The notes under the pieces: generated by a model
Databases searched by the model: none
Seen by the model: only the letters and a program-made list of their open reading frames with translations
What the model was told of the DNA's origin: nothing
Assembly: GCF_012927345.1 (NCBI RefSeq)
Contig: NZ_JABBGJ010000004.1
Coordinates: forward strand, 186,001 to 250,000
DNA: 64,000 bases
Direction of reading: 5' to 3'
DNA from: Paraburkholderia polaris
GTDB taxonomy: Bacteria; Pseudomonadota; Gammaproteobacteria; Burkholderiales; Burkholderiaceae
Part shown: positions 55,778-64,000 of the stretch, piece by piece
Layout of the letters: every line of letters starts with the position of its first letter
How positions within the stretch are numbered: the first letter of the stretch is position 1
Made by a program: the position numbers and the translations under genes

Positions 55778-57226
55778 CTAGCCGCTCACTTCATCCAGCA
55801 ACTCCCGAACAACATCCCTCGCCTCACGGCCCAGCTCTTTGAGATCAACGCCCTCGATCTGATCATTAACAACAACCGGCCTCCCAGCAGAAAAAAGCGC
55901 CGCCAGCGAAGGCCTCCCACCGGAGGCGACCGGCCCAATCGCCGGATCGTGCAACCCGAAATACCGTGGATCATCGAGCCGATAAACCGCGATATCCGCG
56001 GCATACCCAACCGCAATCTTCCCGACCTCATCCAGGCCCATAATCTGGGCGCCACCCGCCGTCCCCCAATGAATCACATCGGCCACACTCGCCGCATCCG
56101 CGCCGCCTTCGAAGCTTCCACCCCGATACGTCGGCTGCGCCAGCATGCCGCGCCGCGCGCGCTGCGCAAGCCACGTCATGTGCACTTCGGAAATCATATC
56201 GGCCGCTTCGTTCGAAGCCGCACCGTCGACGCCGATCGACACCGGCACGCCCGCGTCCGCCATCTCCCGTACCGGACAAATGCCGCTGCCCAGCCGCCCA
56301 TTGCTCTGCGGACAATGCGCGACACCCGTGCCCGTCTGCGCAAGCAGCGCAATCTCGTCGGCGTCGACCTTGACGAGATGCGCGTACCACACATCGCTGC
56401 CGAGCCAGTCGTGCTCACCGCAGAACGCGACCGGCGACTGCCGGTACATCGAATGCGCACTGTCTTGATAGCCGACCGTCTCCGACAAGTGGCTGTGCAA
56501 ACGCAAACCCAACCGGCGCGCAACCGCCGCCGTCTCACGCATCTGCGCAGGAGAAATCGAATACAACACCGTGGTCGGCGCCATCACAACCCGTTGCATC
56601 GCGCGCGGTGAGGCGTCATGGTATTGAGCCGCAAGCCGTTCGATATCGGCGATGTAGGCGTCCAGCGTCTCCGGTCGTAGCGCCGTCGGCAATTCGGCCT
56701 CGAGTTGCCGGGTTTGCGTCGCGCCGCCGCGCAGCAACACGAAACGCAGACCGAGCTTCTCCGCTTCTTCGAACAGAATCGCCGAACTGTCGAACGGCAT
56801 GCCAGGGTAGTACATGTAGTTGTGATCGGCCACCGTCGCACAGCCCGAACGCGCAAGTTCGATCAGGCCGATGCGCGCCGCGAGCCGGAAGCGCCGCTCG
56901 TCGAATAGCGCGCGAAAGCGATACGGCGTAGCGGCAAGCCACGGCGTGAGCGTGGCATCAAGTCCGGCCGTGTCACCCTTGAGCAGCGACTGGAACAGAT
57001 GGTGATGCGTGTTGACCCACGCCGGGTAAATCACGCAATCGGTGGCGTCCACTATCGTCTCGCCGGGCCGCGGAGTGAGCGCGCCGATCGCGTCGATCGT
57101 ATCGCCGACGATGCGAATGTCGGGACCAGGCACACGCGATGGATCATCTGCCGTACCACGTCCGCCTGTCATGATCGCGGCCGCGTTGCGGATCAGCGTG
57201 GAAGGTTTGGTGTCGTATGTCGTCAT
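55778..57226 (-). CDS. ATZ/TRZ-type amidohydrolase, 8-oxoguanine deaminase-like
   Basis: A 482-residue metal-dependent deaminase of the 8-oxoguanine deaminase/AtzB/TrzN group. Metal ligands: N-T-H-H-H-L-F-Q-S-L (residues about 72-81), H-S-H-L-S-E-T (second His and catalytic Glu) and I-G-V-D-G-A-A-S-N-E (Asp). A-D-H-N-Y-M-Y-Y-P supports the 8-oxoguanine-type branch. Such enzymes deaminate amino-heterocycles. It ends an operon with an ABC importer and a Rieske oxygenase and is 18 bases from the permease gene. The substrate is not proven. Confidence 0.85.
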   Translation of the reverse strand: MTTYDTKPSTLIRNAAAIMTGGRGTADDPSRVPGPDIRIVGDTIDAIGALTPRPGETIVDATDCVIYPAWVNTHHHLFQSLLKGDTAGLDATLTPWLAATPYRFRALFDERRFRLAARIGLIELARSGCATVADHNYMYYPGMPFDSSAILFEEAEKLGLRFVLLRGGATQTRQLEAELPTALRPETLDAYIADIERLAAQYHDASPRAMQRVVMAPTTVLYSISPAQMRETAAVARRLGLRLHSHLSETVGYQDSAHSMYRQSPVAFCGEHDWLGSDVWYAHLVKVDADEIALLAQTGTGVAHCPQSNGRLGSGICPVREMADAGVPVSIGVDGAASNEAADMISEVHMTWLAQRARRGMLAQPTYRGGSFEGGADAASVADVIHWGTAGGAQIMGLDEVGKIAVGYAADIAVYRLDDPRYFGLHDPAIGPVASGGRPSLAALFSAGRPVVVNDQIEGVDLKELGREARDVVRELLDEVSG

Positions 57227-57244
57227 AAGCCTGAGCGTGAGATA

Positions 57245-58108
57245 TCAAAGTTGGCTATCGTGCCAGCCACGCAAACCGATGCGCGACACCCATGCCGTGA
57301 TGGCGAACAGCACGACCCCCGTCACGGTGATCAGCAGCAGCGCCGCAAAGAGCCGGGGAATATTCAGCTGAAAACCCGCTTGCAGAATCTGATAGGCAAG
57401 CCCCGCGCCACTGCCGCCCGTTCCTGCAACGAACTCGGCGACCACCGCGCCGATCAACGACAACCCGCTCGAAATCCGCAGGCCGCCGAAGAAATACGGC
57501 AACGCGCTCGGAATGCGCAGGCGCACCAAAGTCTGCCAACGGGTCGCGCGATTGATCTTGAAGAGGTTGATCAATCCCGGATTCACACTGCGCAAGCCGA
57601 GCGCCGTGTTCGAGATGATCGGGAACAGGGCCACCAACGTTGCGCACAGCACCAGCGCCACATTCATGTCCTTGACCCAGATGATGATCAACGGTGCAAT
57701 CGCCACGACCGGCGTTACCTGCAACAGAATCGCATAGGGAAACAGGCTTGCTTCGATCAGTGGACTCTGCACGAACAGCAAGGCGATGACGACGCCCAGC
57801 ACGGTGGCAAGCGCAAACGCCAGCAGCGTAATTTTCAACGTCGCCAGCAAGCTGCTGAACAGCAAGGGCGCGTCCTGCACCAACTCGGTCACGATCGCCG
57901 ACGGCGACGGCACCAGATAGGCCGGCACCTTCATCAGCACGCACCAGCCCTGCCACAACGCCAGCACCACGATCCCGACAACCCAAGGCGCGATCGCCTT
58001 CGTCACACCTGGACGTTGCAACCACGGTCGACGCGCGGGCTTCGCAGCCGCCGGGCTCCGCGTGGCGTTGGGGTTGGCCGGATGACCCGCAAGCACTTCG
58101 CCCGTCAT
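57245..58108 (-). CDS. ABC transporter permease (SsuC/NMT1-associated type)
   Basis: A 287-residue binding-protein-dependent permease with about six helices and the coupling loop F-K-I-N-R-A-T-R-W-Q-T-L near residue 190. A cytoplasmic N-terminus of about 30 residues precedes helix 1. It pairs with the ATPase whose gene overlaps it by four bases (ATGA) and with the binding protein at 60046. This set is separate from the ats importer. Confidence 0.9.
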   Translation of the reverse strand: MTGEVLAGHPANPNATRSPAAAKPARRPWLQRPGVTKAIAPWVVGIVVLALWQGWCVLMKVPAYLVPSPSAIVTELVQDAPLLFSSLLATLKITLLAFALATVLGVVIALLFVQSPLIEASLFPYAILLQVTPVVAIAPLIIIWVKDMNVALVLCATLVALFPIISNTALGLRSVNPGLINLFKINRATRWQTLVRLRIPSALPYFFGGLRISSGLSLIGAVVAEFVAGTGGSGAGLAYQILQAGFQLNIPRLFAALLLITVTGVVLFAITAWVSRIGLRGWHDSQL

Positions 58109-58944
58109 GATTGCACTCCTGTTTCTTCGTTCGCGAACGACGCGCGATGCGCATCGGTAATCAGCTCGGAGAGCGCCTTGCAGTGCTGCATGAACGGCTC
58201 GCTGACGCGGAATGCGTCGTCGCGTTCGGGCGGACCGTCAATCGGCACTTCCGCGATGATGCGGCCCGGCCGCGCCTGCATCACCACCACGCGGCTCGAT
58301 AGATACACGGCTTCGTAAATGCTGTGCGTGACGAACACCACCGTCATGCCGCGCCGTTGCCACAGCGCGCGCAAATCGCTGTCAAGGCGGTTGCGGGTGA
58401 ATTCGTCGAGCGCGCCGAAGGGTTCGTCGAGCAGCAGCAGATCCGGCTCGGTGACGAGCGCTCGCGCCAGCGACGCGCGCATCTGCATGCCGCCCGACAA
58501 CTCGCGCGGCAGCACCTTGCCGAACTTCGCGAGCCCCACGCCATCGAGTGCCTCGGCCACACGCACATCGGCTTCACGGCGCGGCACGTGCGCGAGATCG
58601 AGCGGCAGGCGCACGTTATCGGCGACGCTCGCCCATGGCATCAAGGTCGCTTCCTGAAATACCATCGACATGCGCCGCCCTGTCGAGCCGACCGTGTCGA
58701 ACGGTTGTCCCCACCAGCGCATATGCCCGTGCGTCGGCGTTTCGATGCCGGCAAACATTTTCAGCAAGGTGCTCTTGCCGCAACCGGACGGCCCGAGCAA
58801 GGAGATGAACTCGCCGGGTTCGATCGACAGCCGCACATCTTCGAGCGCGACCGTACCGTTCGGATAGCGCTTGTCGACGCGCTGCACCGACAGCAACGGC
58901 GCAGGCGGCTTCGGGGAATAGGGTTCTGTCGACGCCATGATCAT
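58105..58944 (-). CDS. ABC transporter ATPase (nitrate/sulfonate/NMT1-type)
   Basis: A 279-residue nucleotide-binding protein: Walker A G-P-S-G-C-G-K-S-T, Q-loop V-F-Q-E-A-T-L-M-P-W, signature L-S-G-G-M-Q-M-R, Walker B L-L-L-L-D-E-P-F-G-A-L-D and H-loop V-T-H-S-I-Y-E-A. It overlaps the Rieske gene upstream and the permease gene downstream by ATGA, so all three are translated as a coupled set. Confidence 0.92.
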   Translation of the reverse strand: MIMASTEPYSPKPPAPLLSVQRVDKRYPNGTVALEDVRLSIEPGEFISLLGPSGCGKSTLLKMFAGIETPTHGHMRWWGQPFDTVGSTGRRMSMVFQEATLMPWASVADNVRLPLDLAHVPRREADVRVAEALDGVGLAKFGKVLPRELSGGMQMRASLARALVTEPDLLLLDEPFGALDEFTRNRLDSDLRALWQRRGMTVVFVTHSIYEAVYLSSRVVVMQARPGRIIAEVPIDGPPERDDAFRVSEPFMQHCKALSELITDAHRASFANEETGVQS

Positions 58945-59987
58945 TGCTCCACGTTGATGGGGAACACTTCGCGAAATACTTCGGACTCGCCGTTATCGTC
59001 CAGCAGCTTCAGCAACATGCGGCGCATCAGCAAACCGGGCTGGTCCGACTCCATGTGACATTCCTGCTGACGGCGTACGTCGATGCACGCGTCGTAGTCG
59101 GTGGCTTCGAGAATGTCGCGGTCTTCGTCGGTGATCGGACGGTCCCAGTCGATCAGTTCCTGCGTCGAGCACGCGTCTTCGGTATCGTTTCGATAGAGCC
59201 ATTGCGACAGCATCAGCGTGCGGTCGTCGATCGGCGTCGCGCAGTTATAGATGATGTGATGGATGCCGCTCGCCGGATACACGCAGCCGAAGCGGCGCGC
59301 GAACGGCATGTACCAGCGGTTGATCAGATGGCGCTCGGTAACTTCCTCGGTCGTGCCCGTGATGCGATAGCTCGCCGGCGGATTGCGCACAGGTACATGC
59401 GTCTCGGCCTCAAAGCCCCACTCGTTTGGCCGGAATTCGTACTTCGACGGCTTCGGGTTGTCGAACAGACCGAAGTTGCCTTTGTGCACGAAACTGAAGT
59501 GCGAGTTATCGAACGAATTTTCCATCATGCGCAGCGGGCTCGTTTCCCAGCGCTCGTAGAACTGCAGGATGCGGCGGTAGCCGGGCGCGCCTTCTTCTGG
59601 AAACTCGGGAATCGGCTGTAGCGGATCTTCCAGGGCGACCCACGCGTAGCCGTAGCGTTCTTCGCAGTGATACGACGGCACGATCGCGCGCGACGGGATC
59701 GCACTGCCATTGTTCTGCGGAATCTTCACGCATTGACCCGTGCAGTCGTAGGTCCAGCCGTGATAACCGCAGGCGATATTGCCGTCGCTGTCGACGAAAC
59801 CCTTCGACAGTTTCGCTGTGCGATGGCAGCACCGATCGCGCAGCGCGTGCGGCTTGCCGCCTGCGCCCTTCCATAACACGATCGGCTCACCGAGCAAGGT
59901 GAACGGCTGCGGACCGGCATCGAGTTGCGTCATCGGCATGATTGCGTACCAGAAGCGGCGCAAGACTTTTTGACGGGTGACCAGCAT
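58941..59987 (-). CDS. Rieske non-haem iron oxygenase
   Basis: A 348-residue Rieske-type oxygenase alpha subunit. The 2Fe-2S ligands follow C-x-H (C-C-H-R-T-A-K) and C-x2-H (I-A-C-G-Y-H-G-W-T-Y) near residues 48-75; the mononuclear iron ligands are in E-N-S-F-D-N-S-H-F-S-F-V-H-K. It resembles VanA and N-demethylase-like oxygenases that hydroxylate or demethylate small aromatics or heterocycles. No reductase gene adjoins, so electrons come from elsewhere. It is 58 bases after the binding-protein gene. Confidence 0.88.
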   Translation of the reverse strand: MLVTRQKVLRRFWYAIMPMTQLDAGPQPFTLLGEPIVLWKGAGGKPHALRDRCCHRTAKLSKGFVDSDGNIACGYHGWTYDCTGQCVKIPQNNGSAIPSRAIVPSYHCEERYGYAWVALEDPLQPIPEFPEEGAPGYRRILQFYERWETSPLRMMENSFDNSHFSFVHKGNFGLFDNPKPSKYEFRPNEWGFEAETHVPVRNPPASYRITGTTEEVTERHLINRWYMPFARRFGCVYPASGIHHIIYNCATPIDDRTLMLSQWLYRNDTEDACSTQELIDWDRPITDEDRDILEATDYDACIDVRRQQECHMESDQPGLLMRRMLLKLLDDNGESEVFREVFPINVEQ

Positions 59988-60045
59988 GGTGAAACTCCTT
60001 CTTTAAGCGTTCAGGCGTATATGCGGCGCATGCGTTAAGGAACCC

Positions 60046-61107
60046 TTAGGGCATGACCTTCGTGTTCTGGATGTATTGCAGCGTGTAGGCCGCGCGATAG
60101 TCGGTCGAGGGCTTGAGCAGTTTCGCTTCGACCATGTAATCGAAGGTCTTCTTCCAGCGCGCGTCGGTCATCGTGCCGATGCCTTGCGTAGCTGCATCGC
60201 CGCCCGTCACGAGCTTGAGCTTCTTCAGTTGCGCGACGCCGTACGCGAGTTGCGCGTCGCTCATCTGCGGGTTGTCTTTCTTGATCAGCACGTTTGCCGG
60301 CGCCGGATCGTTCAGATAGCTTTTCCAGCCTTCCATCGATGCCTTCACGAAACGCGCCACCATGTCCGGCTTGTTCTTCAGCGTGTCGCGCATCGTCACG
60401 ATCGTCGAGTTGTACGGCGGATAGCCGTCGTCGGCGAACAGGAAGAAGTGCGCGTTCGCGTGCGCCTGTTCGGCCTGAAACGTTTCCGACGACGGATACG
60501 CCTGCATCGCCACATTCGGATCGGCGAAGAACGGTTGCAGGTTGAAGGTGTACGGACGTGCTTGCGCTTCGGTGTAGCCGTACTTCGCTTTGAGCCACGG
60601 CCACCAGGTCGTGCGGCCCGAGCCCGCGACCAGAATCGTCTTGTTCTTCAGACCCGCGAGACTCGTCACGTCGGCGTGGGTCATCATGCCTTGCGGGTCG
60701 AACTGGAACGCCGCGGCGACCGTCGTCACGGGAATGCCTTCTTCGACGCTGGAGAGGACCTGGAAGTCGTAGCCCATCAGGAAATCCGCCTGGCCTCCGG
60801 CGAGCAATTGCATGCCGTTGACTTGCGGACCGCCCATTTTGATCGTGACATCCAGGCCGTACTTCTTATAGATACCTGTCGCGACGGCCTGATAGAAACC
60901 GCCGTGCTCAGCTTGTGCATACCAACTGGTCAGCAGCGTCACGTGATCTTCGGCGTGGACCAACGGCGCGGCGAGCGTGACACCGGCGAGCGCTGCGGCG
61001 CTTGCAGCGCTTGCGGCGCGTGCGACTAGTGAGCGAGACGAGGAGCGAAGCGAGCGGCCGCAAAGAGCCATTCGGGTAATGCGGGAAAGGAGACGCAGAA
61101 CGCACAT
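60046..61107 (-). CDS. NMT1/ThiY-like periplasmic binding protein
   Basis: A 353-residue substrate-binding protein. The signal sequence is long and Arg/Ala/Ser-rich, cut near A-P-L-V-H-A (about residue 53). The core W-Y-A-Q-A-E-H-G-G-F-Y-Q-A-V-A-T-G-I-Y-K-K-Y-G-L-D-V and Q-L-L-A-G-G-Q-A-D-F are those of the NMT1/pyrimidine-precursor group. GGAG sits seven bases before ATG 61107. It is the first gene of the operon and feeds the permease and ATPase downstream. Confidence 0.88.
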   Translation of the reverse strand: MCVLRLLSRITRMALCGRSLRSSSRSLVARAASAASAAALAGVTLAAPLVHAEDHVTLLTSWYAQAEHGGFYQAVATGIYKKYGLDVTIKMGGPQVNGMQLLAGGQADFLMGYDFQVLSSVEEGIPVTTVAAAFQFDPQGMMTHADVTSLAGLKNKTILVAGSGRTTWWPWLKAKYGYTEAQARPYTFNLQPFFADPNVAMQAYPSSETFQAEQAHANAHFFLFADDGYPPYNSTIVTMRDTLKNKPDMVARFVKASMEGWKSYLNDPAPANVLIKKDNPQMSDAQLAYGVAQLKKLKLVTGGDAATQGIGTMTDARWKKTFDYMVEAKLLKPSTDYRAAYTLQYIQNTKVMP

Positions 61108-61695
61108 GACTGAACTCCGTGTGAACGTGGGGGGTAGTGGAAAGGCAAAACGACAGGGAGCGTCGACACGATCCATGCTATGCACGTGAGGTGTGCGACG
61201 GACGTGACGTACGGACGCACGAGGGCGGCCTCGCGAGACAGCAAAACTCGCGAAAGCGAAGACGCAATCGAGGACGCACAACAGTCGTGTGAAAAATTGG
61301 GGCAACTGCATCGCACGCTCCTTGTTGGCGGAACCGGACGGTTCCGTTCAAACGCCGAATTGCTTCGACGTGGGCGCACGATGCGCCCCAAGAGCAATGC
61401 CCCACGATGACCGGCCTATACATGCCGGCTCGCTAGCCGCTTCTACTCTGATTTCCTGTTAAGCGAATGTCGTGCCAGTTGGCGCGAAGCGCCCGATGAT
61501 GCGGCGATTCAAGGCTTTGACGTGTCGCACCTCGGCCGCGGCGCCGGGGTCTTGCACTCACGCGTAACGTCTCAGCACCGCGCGGGTGCATCCTGTGCGT
61601 TTTTGGCGCTCGCCGGCGCTGGGCGAAGAGTGAGAACAGCACGCTCGGGCCCACGCCTTGCTGCTTTATAGATGTTCTCAAACCAGGAGCACGCC
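61108..61695. other. upstream region of the Rieske/ABC operon
   Basis: About 590 bases between two divergently read genes. Long open frames cross it but none has a ribosome site or family sequence. It should hold the promoters for the operon and for the small gene at 61696; no regulator gene or clear operator is seen. Confidence 0.5.
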
Positions 61696-61875
61696 ATGAG
61701 CGAAACGAAAGAAGGCAAACCCACCACGCCGGCCGATATCGAACATCCGCAGCCCACGGTCCACAGTGACAATGAGAAAAGCAAGCTGCCGGAACGCGAC
61801 GACGAGGGGCGCAATCAGTCGCCGGCGGACCATCCCGGCAAGAAACCCGGAGAGGGTGAGCCGTCAGTCAGTTGA
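61696..61875 (+). CDS. small hydrophilic protein
   Basis: A 59-residue, highly charged protein (M-S-E-T-K-E-G-K-P-T-T-P-A-D-I-E, then D-N-E-K-S-K-L-P-E-R-D-D-E-G-R-N). AGGAG lies six bases before the ATG. It has no hydrophobic core and is probably disordered. No family recognised; low-complexity hydrophilic proteins of this kind are often stress-related, but that is a guess. Confidence 0.6.
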   Translation: MSETKEGKPTTPADIEHPQPTVHSDNEKSKLPERDDEGRNQSPADHPGKKPGEGEPSVS

Positions 61876-61896
61876 ATTATTAAGTACCAACCACAA

Positions 61897-61928
61897 GCGG
61901 CTTTGCTGCGTTTTTGCGGCAAAGCCGC
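61897..61928. terminator. inverted repeat, possible terminator
   Basis: GCGGCTTTGC (61897-61906) and GCAAAGCCGC (61919-61928) form a 10-bp perfect stem 21 bases after the 61696 gene. The following T-run is weak (ACAAATTTT), so efficiency is uncertain. Confidence 0.5.
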
Positions 61929-62080
61929 ACAAATTTTCCCCTTCGAACCCCTTTCAAAACGCGGACATTTTTTCCGATTTATTACCGATTATTTTTTTCT
62001 TGTAATGAACTATTTTGCTGCATGCAGCAATGTGTGCGCAAAGCGAACCGGCTGCCCCTTAACAAAGAAAGGAGACGCCT

Positions 62081-63067
62081 GTGTTCACCTTCCCCTCCTC
62101 TCAATCCCATTCCTCTCCCCAGGTTTCCATTTGCCTGCCGACCTGCAACCGGCCTGAACTGATCGCGGAGTGTATCGATTCGTGCCTCGCGCAGACGTAC
62201 GGCAATCTGGAGATTGTGATCGGAGACGATTCAAAGGACGAGCGCACCCAGCAGTTGATCGCACAGCGCTATCCGAACGAGCCGCGCATCCGCTATGCGA
62301 TGAACCAGCCGCCGCTTGGCCAGGCGCGCAATGTCGCGAGCCTTTTTGAGCGGGCGCACGGCGACAAGATCCTGCTGATTCACGATGACGACCTCCTCAC
62401 GACCGACGGCATCGAAAAGCTGGTGTCGCTATGGAAGCTTCATCCGCAACTCGAAGTGGCATTCGCCGATCAGTACGAGGCCGATCACACCGGCGCCGTC
62501 GACTTCGAGGCCAGCACGCGCCTGAACACTGCGTTTCGACGCACCCGGGACGCGCAAGGCCTGCAGCCGCTGCCGGGCAGAACCGGCTTGATCCAGATGT
62601 TCCCCAACAACGGCTGGATGGCCAACGCGGAACTCGTGAAACGGATCGGCTACAAGGAACAGTACGGCATGTGTTGCGATTTCGTATTCGGCACCGAACT
62701 CTGTCTCGCCGCGCGCGAGGTGTTTTATCTGCACGAATACGTCTCGGTCTATCGCAAGACGGCGGCCTCGATCTCGCAAAGCACGCGCGGCACTACGGTC
62801 GCGGCGACCGTTAACGCTTACGCCTTTGTGAAAGCACTGAAGCTGCCGTCGCAACTGGAACCGTCACGCAAGCTGGCATTGCGCCGGCTCGCGCCGATCG
62901 TCGTTTCGGTCTATGCAAAGAATCGCGAGCCGCTGCTCGGCTTGAAGATCGCGCTCACGCATCTGTTCGCATACGACTACGGTTTCAGCATGCGGCTCTA
63001 TTACCACCTGCTCATGCTCTCACGTGCGGTCGTGAGCATGCCGCAGCGGTTCAGGCAAGTCGGTTAG
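62081..63067 (+). CDS. glycosyltransferase family 2
   Basis: A 328-residue GT-A glycosyltransferase. It starts at GTG with AAGGAG seven bases upstream. Sugar-nucleotide motifs are V-S-I-C-L-P-T-C-N-R-P (residues 15-25), D-D-S-K-D-E and the D-x-D-like H-D-D-D-L-L near 105. The C-terminal part is basic and helical. It may decorate a surface polysaccharide, but no capsule or O-antigen genes adjoin. The 200 bases before it are unusually A+T-rich, suggesting acquisition from elsewhere. Confidence 0.87.
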   Translation: MFTFPSSQSHSSPQVSICLPTCNRPELIAECIDSCLAQTYGNLEIVIGDDSKDERTQQLIAQRYPNEPRIRYAMNQPPLGQARNVASLFERAHGDKILLIHDDDLLTTDGIEKLVSLWKLHPQLEVAFADQYEADHTGAVDFEASTRLNTAFRRTRDAQGLQPLPGRTGLIQMFPNNGWMANAELVKRIGYKEQYGMCCDFVFGTELCLAAREVFYLHEYVSVYRKTAASISQSTRGTTVAATVNAYAFVKALKLPSQLEPSRKLALRRLAPIVVSVYAKNREPLLGLKIALTHLFAYDYGFSMRLYYHLLMLSRAVVSMPQRFRQVG

Positions 63068-63071
63068 CCGG

Positions 63072-63797
63072 TTAGTCGCCAGACAACGCCTGAGTGGCGG
63101 CTGGCGCGAGCGGCCGCACGTTGCGCCTGCGCCGCGTCAGCGCATAAGTGGCGATGCGGTCAAGCGCCGTGCACAGCACGAGATAGATGAAGCCGACGAA
63201 CAAAAAGATCTGCGCGGGATACACCATCAGCCGATTGCTAACCTGCGTCGCGACGAACGACAACTCGCCGACGCCAACGATATACGCGAGCGAGGTGTCC
63301 TTCACCAGCGACACCCATTGATTCACAAACGAAGGCGCCATGATGCGCATCGCTTGAGGCAACAACACGTAGCGCAGCGTTTGCATCCGTGTAAGGCCGA
63401 GCGACAGCCCGGCTTGCCACTGACCGTCGCCGACCGCGCGAATGCCCGCGTGCACCGAGTGCGCGAGATACGCGCCGCCGATCAGCGAAAGCGCGCAGAC
63501 CACCGTCGCGAGTCCGGGCACATCGACATGGAAGACCATCGGCAGCAGGAAATATGTCCAGAAGATCAGCATCAACACAGGAATCGCGCGGAAGAACCCG
63601 ATCACGAGTAGCAACGGCACGCGGGCGATGCGCCCCGCCATCGTCAGCGCAATCCCACCCGCGACACCGAGCACCGCCGAAGCAAGCGCGGAACACAATG
63701 CCAGCACCAGCGTGAGCGCCGCGCCGCCGAGCGGTCCTTGCGGAAAAGCGCCGACCAGCAGATACGGCAGGTTATTGGCGAATAGCGTCCATGTCAT
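63072..63797 (-). CDS. polar amino acid ABC transporter permease
   Basis: A 241-residue HisM/GltK-type permease with about five helices and the coupling motif A-G-L-S-L-G-L-T-R-M-Q-T-L-R-Y-V-L-L-P-Q-A near residue 135. It begins two bases after the stop of a second permease, forming the usual heterodimer. The transporter presumably imports glutamate, aspartate or a related polar amino acid. It converges with the glycosyltransferase gene, four bases away. Confidence 0.9.
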   Translation of the reverse strand: MTWTLFANNLPYLLVGAFPQGPLGGAALTLVLALCSALASAVLGVAGGIALTMAGRIARVPLLLVIGFFRAIPVLMLIFWTYFLLPMVFHVDVPGLATVVCALSLIGGAYLAHSVHAGIRAVGDGQWQAGLSLGLTRMQTLRYVLLPQAMRIMAPSFVNQWVSLVKDTSLAYIVGVGELSFVATQVSNRLMVYPAQIFLFVGFIYLVLCTALDRIATYALTRRRRNVRPLAPAATQALSGD

Positions 63798-63799
63798 GC

Positions 63800-64000
63800 T
63801 CAGCGCCTCGCGAATGAGCGGTCGCGGGCATGCGCCACCGTATGCGAGACGGCTTCGATCAACGCGACAGCGGCGATATACAACACGGTTGCCACACCGA
63901 ATGCCTCGAAAGTTTTAAAGGTCTCCGTCTCGACCTGACGCGACGCATACGACAGTTCGGCAAGACCGATCGCCATGGTCAGCGCTGAATTTTTCACGAG
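63800..64000 (-). CDS. polar amino acid ABC transporter permease, C-terminal part
   Basis: The last 66 codons of a permease cut off by the right edge. L-V-K-N-S-A-L-T-M-A-I-G-L-A-E-L-S-Y is the typical GltJ-type segment after the coupling loop, followed by a final helix (A-T-V-L-Y-I-A-A-V-A-L-I-E-A). The GTG in this stretch is internal, not a start. It forms a pair with the 63072 gene. Confidence 0.85.
   Translation of the reverse strand, partial: LVKNSALTMAIGLAELSYASRQVETETFKTFEAFGVATVLYIAAVALIEAVSHTVAHARDRSFARR

Overview
The window is high-GC DNA of a beta-proteobacterium, most probably Paraburkholderia or Burkholderia. I judge this from the gene families (a DUF4148 secreted peptide, an OmpC-type porin, the emrAB/NodT efflux layout, single-chain IlvA with two ACT-like domains), codon use and overall composition; there is no rRNA or other marker to fix the species. 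I saw no tRNA, rRNA, insertion sequence, prophage or CRISPR array. The content looks like accessory metabolism of a soil or plant-associated organism, perhaps from a secondary chromosome.

Layout. 0-2.6 kb: a GNAT acetyltransferase, a 2-keto-3-deoxygluconate permease and the broken C-terminal half of an IclR-type regulator. 2.7-14.1 kb: a nine-gene minus-strand cluster for scavenging sulfur from sulfate esters. In transcription order it is AtsK dioxygenase, binding protein AtsR, TonB-dependent receptor, a double-length fused permease AtsB, arylsulfatase AtsA, then its own TonB, ExbB, ExbD and the ATPase AtsC. It covers outer-membrane energisation and uptake, inner-membrane uptake and sulfate release. 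14.4-18 kb: a Crp/Fnr regulator, cytochrome b561 and several small secreted His-rich proteins. 18.4-25.8 kb: pobA; ilvA behind a clear leader-peptide attenuator; and the mprF-acvB pair that makes and hydrolyses lysyl-phosphatidylglycerol.

26-35 kb: a thioesterase, an MFS exporter, DUF421, a translationally coupled acyl-CoA dehydrogenase/methyltransferase/glycosyltransferase set of unknown product, a 33-bp minisatellite and a PAS-PAS hybrid sensor kinase. 35-40 kb: a complete MarR-controlled tripartite efflux system (marR, nodT, emrA, emrB) with matching palindromes. 40-43 kb: ferredoxin/flavodoxin-NADP reductase and a chemoreceptor. 43.4-49.3 kb: a purine nucleoside uptake and salvage group (porin, Tat-exported nucleoside hydrolase, LysR, purine permease, adenosine deaminase family protein).

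49.3-55.5 kb: LysR/MFS pair, another LysR, a second Crp/Fnr protein and small genes including DUF1488. 55.8-61.1 kb: a tightly overlapping five-gene operon (NMT1-type binding protein, Rieske oxygenase, ABC ATPase and permease, 8-oxoguanine-deaminase-like amidohydrolase) that looks like an uptake and degradation route for an N-heterocycle. 61.7-64 kb: a small hydrophilic protein, a glycosyltransferase and the start of a polar amino acid ABC transporter cut by the window end.

Notable non-coding structure includes short tandem repeats at 3.5, 7.5, 13.1, 15.2, 30.9 and 32.2 kb, the ilvA attenuator and several palindromic operator candidates.
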